Shown here: positions 21,941 to 31,990 of the stretch, piece by piece
Layout: every line of letters begins with the position of its first letter
How positions within the stretch are numbered: position 1 is the stretch's first letter
Source: Cymbomonas tetramitiformis
Lineage: Eukaryota; Chlorophyta; Pyramimonadophyceae; Pyramimonadales; Pyramimonadaceae
Direction: 5' to 3'
Length of the DNA stretch: 50,476 nt
Assembly (NCBI GenBank): GCA_001247695.2
Contig: LGRX02033482.1
Coordinates: 1-50,476 of the forward strand
Notes under the pieces: generated by a model
Told to the model about the DNA's origin: nothing
Databases searched by the model: none
What the model saw: the letters and a program-made list of their open reading frames with translations, nothing else
Position numbers and translations under genes: made by a program

Positions 21941-23575
21941 TGCTGTTAGTATGATAAACGGATACCGGCCGCAATCGGAACGAAATTAGGGTCCTGAAAC
22001 CTAAACCCCGAACAGACTGCGGCAAGTGCTGTGACACACGGGCTAGGGGAGATCTAGCCCACTCCTAGTATATCAATTAGATATATTCCTCTAGGACGTG
22101 GACCCAATCCACGCTACTTCGCCCTTCTGCTACAGGATCATGGTTGGCTAAAGAACGCTGCTCGCGTAGGTGGTGCGCTATGGGCGTAGTGGCGGTGTGA
22201 CAATTTTAGAGGTTTCGGGCGATGAACGCTGGTGGAGGAATTACGAGTTTCGCTGAAATGTTTGCTCAAAGCACGTTTCCCCCGCTGTCTATATAATATG
22301 TCTTGGTGTGAATTTGGACCCTCCTGCTTGGAAGACATAAACTAGGGCCTATGATAGGCTGTGGACATTCACAGCCAGAGCCGCTTGTGCCGTGGCACGG
22401 GCGCAGGACTCACAGGGCTGCATCCTTGAGTTTCCATTTGAAAAGTGATATTCACGTGTTTCTGGAAGGATAACTCAAAAAGAGATAGCCGACCTTTTTA
22501 TTAGATATTGAAAATTTTCCCTTGCCCGCCGACAACAGAATCACACTTACAGTACCCACTTCGCAGGCCCACGCAAACGCCTCCAGTCAACAACCCATGT
22601 GCCTCAGCAGAGCGATGCAAGCTTCACAGCCTGAGAACCTGTCAGCAGCTGCAGCTCAGAAACAAGGCCTTGATGACTCACTTACTAGAATTGTTCCAGG
22701 TCAAGGAGGTGCCGCTTGCGAGCATTGCCACACGTCTCGAGAGGATCGAGGTGGCGGTGAAGTACATGCACTCTGGCGGTGAGGCTACGGCGTTGCCCAA
22801 GGCCCGCATGGGCAAGGGCCTCGAGGGGTTCCGAGCGGGCTCTACTGCCACCCCACAGGTGGGATTTGGCCGACAGGAAACACGAAGACCCTGACTCTTT
22901 GCCATCCGTTGCGACAAGGAGGGGCAGGGGAAGCGGTTCCACGATTGCAGTGACCCTACAGTGGTAAGCGGCGAGGTGGCGGCTCGGCGGCGCCTACTGT
23001 ATGCATGTAATGATGAGCGGGGCATCGGAGTACCTGCGCACCGTGGCCATTTGCCACATTTTCCAGGCGGCGGCGGATGATGGGGCAGAGGACTTTGCTC
23101 AGGCGGAACAGGAGTACGGGGCGCGCCCCGACCGTGATCGCACACGGCAGGGAGGCTGCAGGAGGCATTGCCGTAACTATCGGCGTACGGGTTCAGCACG
23201 CATGCATGGTGACGGCGACGACGTGCTGGGCGAGCTTGATGCCCTCACGGGCCAAGTGAAGGCGATTGAGGAGAAGGTGTGTGTTTCTGCTACCACGCAC
23301 TTTCTCTGTTGATGTGGATGCATACACCGTTGAGTCCGCGCATGCCGCGGGCGACCGACGAGACATTCCGCGAGAGTGCGGAGCGATTCGTGGTGTCTGG
23401 TGTTGTGGGTGCGTGGGATGCACCGCACTGGCCTCGCAGGTGGTGTGCGGTCTGCGGTGGCGATGGGCCTTCGGCCCGCCAGTGAGCGGCGGGCTACAGC
23501 CCAGGGTTTCGGCCGCTGGGTACGGGGCTTCGCTGCAGGCGGGCGGCTGCATGGCCTCCACTGCCCCTCCGTAGT
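21941..23575 (+). mobile_element. Decayed relative of the gag-only LTR element
   Basis: An LTR-like segment (21941-22093, TGCTGTTAG...CTCTA) shares CTGTGACACACG and the GATATATTCC-type end with the LTR at 12526. The sequence after it (GGACGTGGACCCAATCCACGC, then GTTGGCTAAAGAACGC... GTAGGTGGTGCGC) aligns with the start of the internal region of the 12.5-kb element. Gag-like coding remnants follow. No 3' LTR was recognised, so the element is truncated or too diverged at its right end. Confidence 0.7.
22530..23312 (+). pseudogene. Gag-like pseudogene, frameshifted
   Basis: Pieces in several frames match the Gag at 13167-15738: a helical piece (VKEVPLASIATRLERIEVAVKYM), a degenerate zinc knuckle near 22905-22955 (RCDKEGQGKRFHDC), AICHIFQAAADDGAEDFAQAE and DDVLGELDALTGQVKAIEEKV. 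The order is the same as in the intact copy, but indels break the frame and one knuckle cysteine appears lost. Confidence 0.7.
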
Positions 23576-23877
23576 ACCCCTCCGGTAAAATTCAAGGGAA
23601 AAGTTGGCTAACTCGCAAATCGCGCGTTTCCTTATTTGCTCCCATTTCGTTAGACGCTGCTGGTTGGTTAGGGGGGTACTTTTTTCGATGAGTGGGCCGG
23701 CTGACGGCAGGGCATTTATGCGGCGGGGAATAGATTAACAAAAATGGGGAATATGAAAAACGTGATGTTATTCGGGAATAGATTAAATGTCACATGGCAC
23801 CATGCATGCGAGCCGCCTGGGCCATTTTTAACCGAAAAGCAAAGAGCATGCCGTTTGTCGGGCACACTCTAGTGCCA

Positions 23878-24104
23878 TGGAAGATATGGAGGAAACCTTG
23901 GAGTTCACTAGCCCAGGGAAGCAAGGCCAAGAAATATTTGAGGATTCGGATGACGAGGAAGCTATTGCGGAACACCTTAGCAAGCGGACGCGGGTGCATA
24001 CGCGTGTCGTCGTTCGTGTTTTGCCTCTCGACAGTTGTGTGAAAAAAGTCGGCGAATTATGTCCTAGTGGCTTCTCCAACAGTAACGCACATAGATATAT
24101 TTAA
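23878..24104 (+). CDS. Small acidic ORF, unidentified
   Basis: A 75-residue frame starts MEDMEETLEF at an ATG in a good context (GCCATGG). The N-terminal half is acidic (EIFEDSDDEEAIAEHL) and the C-terminal half basic. It could be the start of a longer gene cut by the repeats that follow, or chance. No family was recognised. Confidence 0.3.
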
Positions 24105-24239
24105 TATTATTTAGACTCCTGAGAATTTTTGGAGCTCTTGATTGAGCCGATCCGTGGCCGCATCAGCTCAGTTTGCAGTCGGACGCGACTGCGAGCTAAG
24201 CTGATAGGCCCTTATAACGTTCATGCACATTGCATAAAA

Positions 24240-24690
24240 ACTCAAAAAGCGGAGGGGTTCTCGTGAGTTCTAGCCCACGAGACTTGATGGCACAAATATT
24301 GCTAACAGCAATATTGGTGCACCCTCAAACGCACAACCTCTGATGCAAGCTATGCGCAGAACGCGTGCTGCACATCATGAGGCAGGTTTGGGTTTGGGTT
24401 TGCATGTACCCAAACGCAAACATGCCAAACAGCAAAGGGCTCCCCGTGAGTTCCAGCGCACGTAACTTTGCAAAAGTATTACTAAGATACATATTTTTTA
24501 GTCGCCAAAGCCCAATGCCTCAAAAGCCTTGTGCACGAAGCCATCTATGTATTTCTTTGGCAGATTGATTGGGTTTGTGTTCGAGTGTACCCAAACCCAA
24601 TACCTGCCAAACTGAAAAATACTTCCCGTGCATTATAGCGCGCGAAACTATGCACAAATATTTGCAATATATGTATATTGTGTTTTATTA
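24240..24690 (+). repeat. Diverged hairpin-satellite monomers
   Basis: Three degenerate copies of the ~180-bp monomer described at 25735-26880, recognisable by a G/T-rich hairpin (GGGTTTGGGTTTG...CCCAAAC), CAAACAGCAAAGGGCTCCCCGTG and a following GCACAAATA...stretch. Spacing is about 180 bp. Confidence 0.7.
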
Positions 24691-25217
24691 TCGGTCGGAA
24701 CTGAAGGAGACGGGCAGGCAAGATGCAAGTGACACCACAGGGCGAGGGGTGACACAGGACGAGACAGTCACGACCCCCAGTTACGAAAAATTATTATTTC
24801 GGAATAGAAAAGTGACAATCCTAGAATAGAAAATTAAAATTTTTAATTTTGAAATGCAGACTGAAAATTTTATACCGTCCCTCGAAAAATTATTATCACA
24901 ATGATGCCAAAGGGATATATGTATATCGGGAAATATTGGGGAAATGCGGAAAAAGAGCAAAAAAACGCGAAAGCGCTTCCAGCGAAAGCCTGTGGTCTCT
25001 ATGACCAATAAATACAAGTCGTGTGGGAATCCTTTTTTTTTCAGCCAATAATCTGGCCGCGATGTAGTGAATATACCAAAGGTTTATATTCACTAAAATA
25101 TTTGTTGGTGAAATTCAATTTTTTATATTTTCCATTCGCATATCCGTGGTATGATGACGTGTCTAGCCTCCGTCACGTGCTCACGTCGAACAAAACATAA
25201 TCCGCTCACCTGTTTTC

Positions 25218-25301
25218 GCTCAGACCTCCACCTCAAGCTGCTGGACAGTGACTTACGGACCCGTAAGTCACTGTCCAGCAGCTTGATGTAGAGGTCTGAG
25301 C
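25218..25301. repeat. Long hairpin, 41-nt arms
   Basis: Arms 25218-25258 and 25261-25301 are complementary at 39 of 41 positions, with a 2-nt loop. The centre is ACTTACGG, AC, CCGTAAGT. It is one of the longest uninterrupted stems in the window. Confidence 0.95.
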
Positions 25302-25340
25302 AATACACCGCAAGCATCGAAACTTTGCATACTCATTTTG

Positions 25341-25417
25341 GTAAACGATATTGGACACGAAGTGGGAACTGGTCCCGCGCGATCGAGAGGTCATCAGACC
25401 TGAGACAGGTCGTCATC
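25341..25417 (+). repeat. Direct repeat, left copy (partner 26938-27014)
   Basis: About 77 bp beginning GTAAACGATATTGGACACG and ending CAGGTCGTCATC recur at 26938-27014 with about four differences. The two copies flank the satellite block 25.4-26.9 kb in the same orientation. A perfect 22-nt palindrome centred on AAATTT (25423-25444) follows the left copy. Confidence 0.9.
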
Positions 25418-25484
25418 GTCTCTTCGCCGGAAATTTCCGGCGAAATCACATCAACACATTGCATGCTGCCGAGCGGAGGGCAGC

Positions 25485-26150
25485 ATGCATGCATGCTGGG
25501 GAAGACAGATTGCATGGCGTGCCGCATGGTGCCGAGAGCAGGTTGCATGCTTGCATGCTGGGGAATAGTTTTCAGAAGCATATGAAAAATATTATATTGC
25601 TTCTAAAAACTATTCCTACTTATTATATATCATAAACCCTTTGCCTTGCCCTTTACCGCTGCACGCGCCCGGCAAGCATCTTTGAAACTCGGAATTTTCA
25701 AAGATGCGTTTGGTATTTTGGGTGCACCCTGACACTACAAAACAGCCGAGCGCTTCCCGTTTGTGCGGGATATTCACATTTATTCCCTGGCATATTTCAT
25801 ATGAAATATACACATAAGCACGAAGGCATCGGCCACGCATCTTTGAAACTAACGAGTTTCAAAGATGCGTTTTTGTCATTTGGGTGCGCATACCCAAATA
25901 ACAAAACAGCCGAGCGCTTCCCGTTGGCGTGGGCTATCCAACGCTTGAAGGTTGAATATTCAGTATAATATGAGTTAGCATGCGAGGTTGCAAAGGCATC
26001 GGGACAGAATCTACGAAACTGTCCTATGCCTTTGCCTTTGGGTTTGGGTTCGAACGTACCCAAACCCAAAGATGGCAAACAGCCGAGGGCTTCCCGTGCG
26101 TCCTGGCGCACGAAACTTATTGGCACACATACTGCCAAGAGATATATCTT
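25485..26150 (-). repeat. Inverted partial copy of the 1.4-kb array unit
   Basis: Read on the minus strand, this stretch matches the middle part of the unit repeated at 31.7-37.7 kb. It includes the AGGAATAGTTTTTAGAA stretch, the GCATCTTTGAAAC hairpins and the ATTTGGGTATGCGCACCC hairpin. It is more diverged than the array units are from one another. Confidence 0.8.
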
Positions 26151-26880
26151 TTAAGTTACGTGAAGCTCAAGGCTTCAAGTTACTTGTGCGCCCAACGCGC
26201 AATTTATTTCTAAGGCAGATGTTTTGGGTTTGGGTTCGAACGTGGCACCCAAACCCAAAGATGCCAAACAGCCGAGGGCTTCCCGTGCGTCCTAGAGCGC
26301 GAAACTTGGCACAAATACTGCCAAGATACATATCTTTAAGTTACCTGAAGCTCAAGGCTTCAAGTTACTTGTGCGCGAAACGCGCAATTTATTTCCAAGG
26401 CAGGTGTTTTGGGTTTGGGTTTGGGTTCGAACCCAAACCCAAAGATGCCAAACAGCCGAGGGCTTCCCGTGCGTCATAGAGCACGAAACTTGGCACAAAT
26501 ACTGCCAAGGTACATATCTTTTAAGTTACTTGAAGCTCAAAGCTTCAAGTTACTTGTGCGCGAAACGCACAATCTATTTCTAAGGCAGATGTTTTGGGTT
26601 TGGGTTCGAACACAAACCCAAACCCAAAGATGCCAAACAGCCGAGGGCTCCCCGTGCGTCCTAGAGCACGAAACTTGGCACAAATACTGTCAAGAGATAT
26701 ATCTTTGAGTTACCTGAAGCTCAAAGCTTCAAGTTACTTGTGCACCCAACGCGCAATTTATTTCGAAGGCAGATTTATTGGGTTTCGGTTTGGGTTCGAA
26801 CACAAACCCAAACCCAAAGATGCCAAGCAGCCGAGGGTTTCCCCTGCGTGTGCATGTGTGTTAATTCATATGAAATATTC
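25735..26880 (+). repeat. Tandem satellite of 170-190 bp hairpin-rich monomers
   Basis: A core CAGCCGAG(G/C)GCTTCCCGT recurs at about 25741, 25909, 26078, 26269, 26453, 26638 and 26831, spaced 168-193 bp. Each later monomer has the same chain of inverted repeats: GGGTTTGGGTTCGAAC/CCCAAACCC, CGTGC...GCACG, TTGGCA...TGCCAA and AAGTTACTTGAAGC/GCTTCAAGTTACTT. The length is close to that of nucleosomal satellites. No coding potential beyond shadow frames. Confidence 0.85.
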
Positions 26881-27348
26881 CATGAAATAAATGTGAATAT
26901 CCCGCACAAACGGGAAGCGCTCGTAATTCCACCCATGGTAAACGATATTGGACACGAAGTGGGAACTGATTCCGCGCGATCGAGATGTCATCAGACCTGA
27001 GACAGGTCGTCATCCGGGTCATTTCGCCGGATCCGAGGTGCCACCGCTCCGACGCAAGGTCAGGTGCACATGGTAAAACTGCGAACGGAAGGTCAAAGTC
27101 AAAGGGAAAGGCAAAGGGTTTAAGATTCAGCGTTTGTCCAACATGTTTTAGGTGTGTTAGGAACAACATGTTTTTTGCGCGCGCGAGATCCGTGCATAAT
27201 CTGGGATCTGGAACGCCGCGCAAGGGAGGGGGTCATTGGGCACGCATCGAGTGGACGGCTCGACATACGCACCGCATGAAAGCACAATGCATAGCACAAG
27301 TGTACCACACATATCATATTCGCATAACGAACACGTTTTGAGCATCAT

Positions 27349-27471
27349 CTGACAGCGCGCTGTCAGCCCTAGCAAAAACGCGGATGTCAACCGCGTCCAC
27401 GTTTCCGCTAGGGTTTCGTCCCTCATCTGCGCGCTCGCTTGCAAGCAAGTATGCGCTGCGGATGAGGGAAC
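27349..27471. repeat. Cluster of hairpins
   Basis: A perfect palindrome CTGACAGCGCGCTGTCAG at 27349-27366, then CGCGGATGTCAACCGCG, then a longer stem pairing CCCTCATCTGCGC (from 27419) with GCGGATGAGGG (to 27471). Confidence 0.85.
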
Positions 27472-28440
27472 GGCTTACCAAAATAGTATCCCATATATGT
27501 GTTATCTTTCAATATTGATTCGTACGGTCTGAATGACCAACCACAATTCTCGCTAAGGGCCAGCGCGGTCATGTGGGTATGTTGAGCGGGATCTTAGGAT
27601 ATTTCGCGACTTCCAAAAGTAGTGAAAGGGGTCATCATTCTTTGCGATGCGAATACCCCCTGACTCAGTAGAAATATGTGATAATATTATAGATAGGAAA
27701 AAATTACTTAGATGAACACGTAATCTTAAAAATCTTCGCCTGGCTGTACGGGGTCTCACTGCGAGAGAGAGAGAGCGTTCCGCGTTAAGTTGAAACTACA
27801 TAGTTAAAAAATAACATCTGTACATCGCAAAATGCTCAAAGCGACATCTGCTGTAAAATGGGACAGTGGCACTGCGAGTATCATACGTATGCCGTATGCG
27901 AGAGGTGAATCTGCCAAAAACCAAACCAAATCTTTTGCGTCTGAAAATGACATACCGTACAAAAAAGCAGTCATATGCCACCCAAGAAATGTGACGTACC
28001 CCACTTCAACCTTTTCGCGGGGACGCACGATTAAATGCAGATATTACTACATTTTCAGTGCACGGTTCAGATGAATGAGATTGTAGTTCCGAATTTCGCC
28101 CGTCTAATGAATCACGGAATGTATCCAAGACGTGAATGATGCTGTGCCACATCGGCTATAGAGTTGGACGTTGGACCTTTCCAGGCTCGTATGACCAGTA
28201 ATAATCACGAAAATAGAATATTTAAGGGGGGCTCAATGCGGCGGGCTCTCGTACTTAACACATGATGGCTTTTCGAGCGATTTCAGCCGTGAAAAATATT
28301 TTAATCGAACTGCCATATTCATCTGCGCTGGATTTCTCTTGCCATGTCAGTTGTGTCGGGAGTTCTCAAATATAAATTATATACAAAAACGTCATAGATA
28401 ATTCAGAATACCCAGCGCATTACGCGTTACAGCAGTGTGA

Positions 28441-28494
28441 ATTTTATGAACCACTTTGATGAGCCACTTTGGTGAGGCCACCTCACCAAAGTGG
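28441..28494. repeat. Hairpin
   Basis: CCACTTTGGTGAGG and CCTCACCAAAGTGG form a 14-bp stem around 28463-28493; an additional half-copy CCACTTTGATGAG lies just upstream. Confidence 0.85.
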
Positions 28495-28606
28495 TTCACA
28501 AGTCCCGACTGGGGGAAATTTTGGAAAATATTATTCTTGAAAGACGGAAGAATTTTTTAGGCAGATCTGTATTCTAGAATTAAGAATTCAAATTTGTATT
28601 CTAGGA

Positions 28607-28936
28607 TTGTCACTTTTCTATTCCAACCAAATTGTCCACCCCAGTTTAGGGGGGGGCGAAAGTTTGTCTCTCCATGATGCAACCAATACGATGTCTTGGC
28701 TGTTGGAGGTGACAGGAGCGCTCCTGTGGGCTTCAATTGCGACAACACGAACACAAGAAGGCCGTGCCGAGGTGCGTTCACTGCTCGAACGGCATCCGGC
28801 CGGTCGGTATATCAAGCCTACCGACAAGCGATCACTGGAAATGAAAATCGACGAGCCGATCACATGTTTGAGAGATCGAGATTGCCATGACAGTCGTCCC
28901 GCGAATGCGACATCCAATCCAAGTTTGCTTATTTAA
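28607..28936 (+). other. Unidentified open frame next to the inverted repeat
   Basis: About 100 codons (ALLWASIATTRTQEGR...MKIDEPITCLRDRD) open on the plus strand with no recognised similarity. It abuts the 28-bp inverted repeat at 28597-28624. It may be chance. Confidence 0.15.
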
Positions 28937-29304
28937 CATATGGACAAGGTGAGTTGAACCCCTAACTTGGAGCCCTTCCCCAAATGTCGCATCTCTGAAT
29001 TTTTGTATGTGGGATAGACTAATGAGATGTTCAAGGTTTTTCTGGAGGTGAACAACTCCATCTCCAGGTCTGGTGTCATCATTAAAACGGTCGGTCTAGA
29101 TCCCCGGAAAGTACGATCGCGTGACAGTGATCAGTTCAACCTCTTCTTGAGAGACATGGAGGTGATATGGAGGTGAAGCATCTCCATATCCTCGTATCGA
29201 TATGGAGGTAACCTGGAGGTGATATGTAGATGGTGCATCTCGAGGTCTGCGAAATATTCCCTGACACATGGGCGGTCGACGTGGCCTGACTTGGCACCTA
29301 ACGT

Positions 29305-29598
29305 AATACAACCAGAGTGGAAGTCTTACCGTGGCGGGCCGGCCCGGGGCCGCAGAAGCTCGCTCCGGGCCGAAAGCGGGTCGAAGGTTCTTTCGCCCCC
29401 GGGCCGCACAAAAATATGCGCCGGCCAAGCTTCGGCCAAAAATATAGGCATTTAAGGCCACTTTTTATCAAACCCCCATACTTAATTTCAAAATTTCGGG
29501 CATTTTTCTTGCTTAACCGTTTTGTCCGAAAGCGGGCCAGGCATTTTCTCAACTGCGGGCCGTAAAGATTTTTGGAAGACTTCCACTCTGAATACAAC
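29305..29598. mobile_element. hAT-type MITE with 8-bp target duplication
   Basis: Perfect 15-bp inverted repeats CAGAGTGGAAGTCTT (29313-29327) and complement (29576-29590) are flanked by identical 8-bp direct repeats AATACAAC (29305-29312 and 29591-29598). An 8-bp duplication and ends starting CAG are diagnostic of hAT transposition. The 278-bp GC-rich body encodes nothing recognisable. Confidence 0.9.
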
Positions 29599-29885
29599 TT
29601 TTTCGCCAGAACTGGATGAGGGAACCCGGAGGTGAACCGAAAAATGAAAGACGCGGGGGCGTCTTTCGGGTTTGGGGTCCACCTCTAGGTTACCTTTAGA
29701 TGTTTCTGTCAGCCATCGTCAGCCACCCGCGATGGTCGCGCGTTCGTCGCGAACCGATTCCAAAAAGTCCCAGATCAGAAAAAATCATGATATGCAAACG
29801 CACCTCTCTACAGTGTCGGGTTTTACAGCAGTTTGTCTGTTTTTACAGTCGGTGTCGTTCAACTTCACAGTTGCAGTTCTGCCGA

Positions 29886-30205
29886 GTGATGTAGAATGCA
29901 ATTCTACAGTATACTTATAACGGTCGATCAAGCCGTATAATTATAGATGGCTTCAAACTCCATCCTTAGCGCCAGGTGAGACCCGGAGTCGAACCCGGGT
30001 GTCTCGGTGAAGTAGGTATAATAATACCGTCCACACCATCTAGTGCTAGATAGTGTGAACGGTATTATTATACCTACCGTCACCTGTAGACCCGGGTTCG
30101 ACTCCAGGTCTCGCCTAGCTCTAAGGATGGAGGTTGGAGCCATCTATAATTATACGGCTTGATCGACCGTATATAATTATATTGTAGAATTGCATTCTAC
30201 ATCAC
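29886..30205. repeat. 320-bp palindrome with two divergent Pol III B boxes
   Basis: The two arms, about 158 bp each, are inverted copies with scattered mismatches, centred near 30045 (CTAG, TG, CTAG). Each arm contains GGTTCGACTCC, the consensus Pol III internal B box/tRNA T-loop: plus strand 30095-30105 and minus strand 29985-29995. A full tRNA cloverleaf is not evident, so these look like head-to-head tRNA-derived (SINE-like) segments. Confidence 0.85.
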
Positions 30206-30481
30206 CGAGATTATTTGAATATGGCCGAAATTCTGGCAGCCTTGAGGAAAAAGTATGAGGTATGAGATTATCGTGTGCGTGAGAATCCCGAAGGTGCCGA
30301 AGCCACCCAATTCCTAATTCCTAAGCTCCTTCGATAGTTCGTGGTTGACCGACAAGCCCATACAACCCACACACACACACAACCCGATGCCACTCGAGAG
30401 ACCATCTCTTCCCTTCCCAAAGAACCCATCCCAACTCAATCCTCCCAACCCTACCGCAACCTCCCTCCGCGTCGGACGATG

Positions 30482-31006
30482 CTAGCGACGATAGTGACGA
30501 CAAGGGTTCCAAGCGTACCAAGCATTTCTATTCAAACGAAGCTTTGTCCATACGAACACGTCCACCCAGTGAGCGTCGGTAGTGACTTCTGAAGGCACTT
30601 CGACGCGCCACCAAGTTCCCTCCCAGTGCTCTTTCTCCAGAGTACGGTCATCGCTATGCGTAAGAGTGCGCAAGAGAGGTCCGATAAACGTCAAGGCGGC
30701 AACGACGTTGGTGGTTCCGTCGAAAAGATATGTTACTATGGGAGAAGGGTCGAGCAGGCGTAACGCAAAAGCGTTGAAGACGTCGTCCGAAATATCCAAC
30801 GCCATAGCCCCATAGGCAGACCCTACATCGGAATTGAACCCTTTTGAAGTTGTGCACTTTTCAAGTTGCAAAACTGTGAAACTGTGAAGCGCTGGGTACC
30901 CCCCTCCAGATCGCGAAATTTCCCCCATCGAGAAAACGATATGGAGGTAATATGGAGGTAAGATGGAGGTGGGCCATCTCCATCTTTTAAAATGCCACCT
31001 CCGCAT
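30482..31006 (-). pseudogene. PIF/Harbinger transposase N-terminal remnant
   Basis: The minus-strand frame contains LEKEHWEGTWWRVEVPSEV and AHWVDVF, clearly related to the Harbinger transposase at 39.5 kb (LEKEHWEGTWWHVEVPSD, AHWVDAF). The DDE catalytic core is missing, so it cannot be active. The start of the frame runs into the terminal minisatellite. Confidence 0.7.
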
Positions 31007-31530
31007 GTTACCTCCATATTACCTCCATATCATCTCCATATCATCTCGAGGTCGTATAACAGAATCTGATTGGCCCGTCGACGAAAATTTATGGAGTTGA
31101 ACCATCTCCATAACCTGGCATCGATTCTGATTGGCCCGAAATTCAAAATTAGTCCATCTCCATATTACCTCCATATTACCTCCACACCATCTCCATATCA
31201 CCTTGAGGTCACCTCCATATCACTTCGAGGTCAAAAAGAAATTCAAAAAAATCTGCCATCTCCATATCGTTTCTAGTGATGACACCCATCTCCACATCAT
31301 CTCGAGGTCATATAACAGAATCTGATTGGTCCGTCGATGAAAATGTATGGAGATGGGCCACCTCCGTATCATCTCGAGGTCTGCCATCTCCATGTTGCCT
31401 CCATGTGGTAATATCAATATGGAGGTGAATCTTTTTCACGTGGCAGATTCTGCGGAATATTCACCTACAAGAATACTCCTGGAGGTGATATGGAGGTGAT
31501 ACGGAGATGGCAGACCTGGAGATGGAGGTG
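30930..31530. repeat. CTCCATAT/GGAGGT minisatellite
   Basis: Dense imperfect repeats of ACCTCCATATTACCTCCAT and its complement occur here, and again at 29155-29240, giving many local inverted repeats near both ends of the Harbinger derivative. Confidence 0.85.
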
Positions 31531-31740
31531 CCACCTCCAGAAAAACCTTGAACATCTCATACGACTTCTTTCTAGTCATGCCCGAAGCGGCCCCGAACCT
31601 GTGCACACACAAAAAGGCAAGAATTCAGCGATGTGATATATTTGGGGAAGAAACATCCGATTCGGCGCAATTTCGCATGTCGATCGCGTTGGGCATACTG
31701 AAACAGTAGAGCTATTGCATATTGATATACTAGGCGGATC

Positions 31741-31951
31741 GATCTCAAAAAGAGATCTCCACTAGGCCATCTGACCGTAGGATCAAGTGCGCGACAGTGC
31801 TTCGCTTTTCGCGTCCCAACATGCCATGCCATAACGCGGGGGTGGCGTCGCGGTAAATGCGATGTACGCGACTGCAGCGGCACTGTCATCGTTAGCGTCT
31901 GGCGATCGTGAGATCGGAAGTTCGTCGGTGTCGCCCGTTGGGATTCGCGCT

Positions 31952-31990
<39 letters not shown>

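Larger units (their letters stand above)
24801..28624. repeat. Segment bounded by 28-bp perfect inverted repeats
   Basis: GGAATAGAAAAGTGACAATC... at 24801-24828 is the exact complement of 28597-28624. The repeats face each other across 3.8 kb that contain the first satellite block. This could be the ends of a large non-autonomous DNA transposon or a chance remnant; no target duplication was confirmed. Confidence 0.6.
29022..31560 (-). mobile_element. Internally deleted PIF/Harbinger derivative with 29-bp TIRs
   Basis: Perfect 29-bp inverted termini begin ATGAGATGTTCAAGG at 29022 and end with its complement at 31560; further inside, CTCCATCTCCAGGTCTG repeats inverted. The interior keeps only the N-terminal part of a Harbinger-like transposase on the minus strand (30482-31006), and large tracts of a GGAGGTGATAT-type minisatellite. 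A hAT-type MITE and a large palindrome are nested in it. No clean target duplication was seen. Confidence 0.65.

Noticed and set aside
22138..22338. Minus-strand 66-codon ORF as a gene
   Set aside because: The plus strand aligns with the 5' internal region of the gag-only LTR element; the ORF is incidental.
25980..26890. Overlapping plus-strand ORFs such as GLPVRPRARNLAQILP
   Set aside because: They are translations of the 180-bp satellite monomers and repeat with its period; no protein function is supported.
29881..30205. tRNA gene
   Set aside because: The T-arm/B-box sequence is present in both arms, but no acceptor stem, D arm or anticodon arm of standard geometry could be folded around it.
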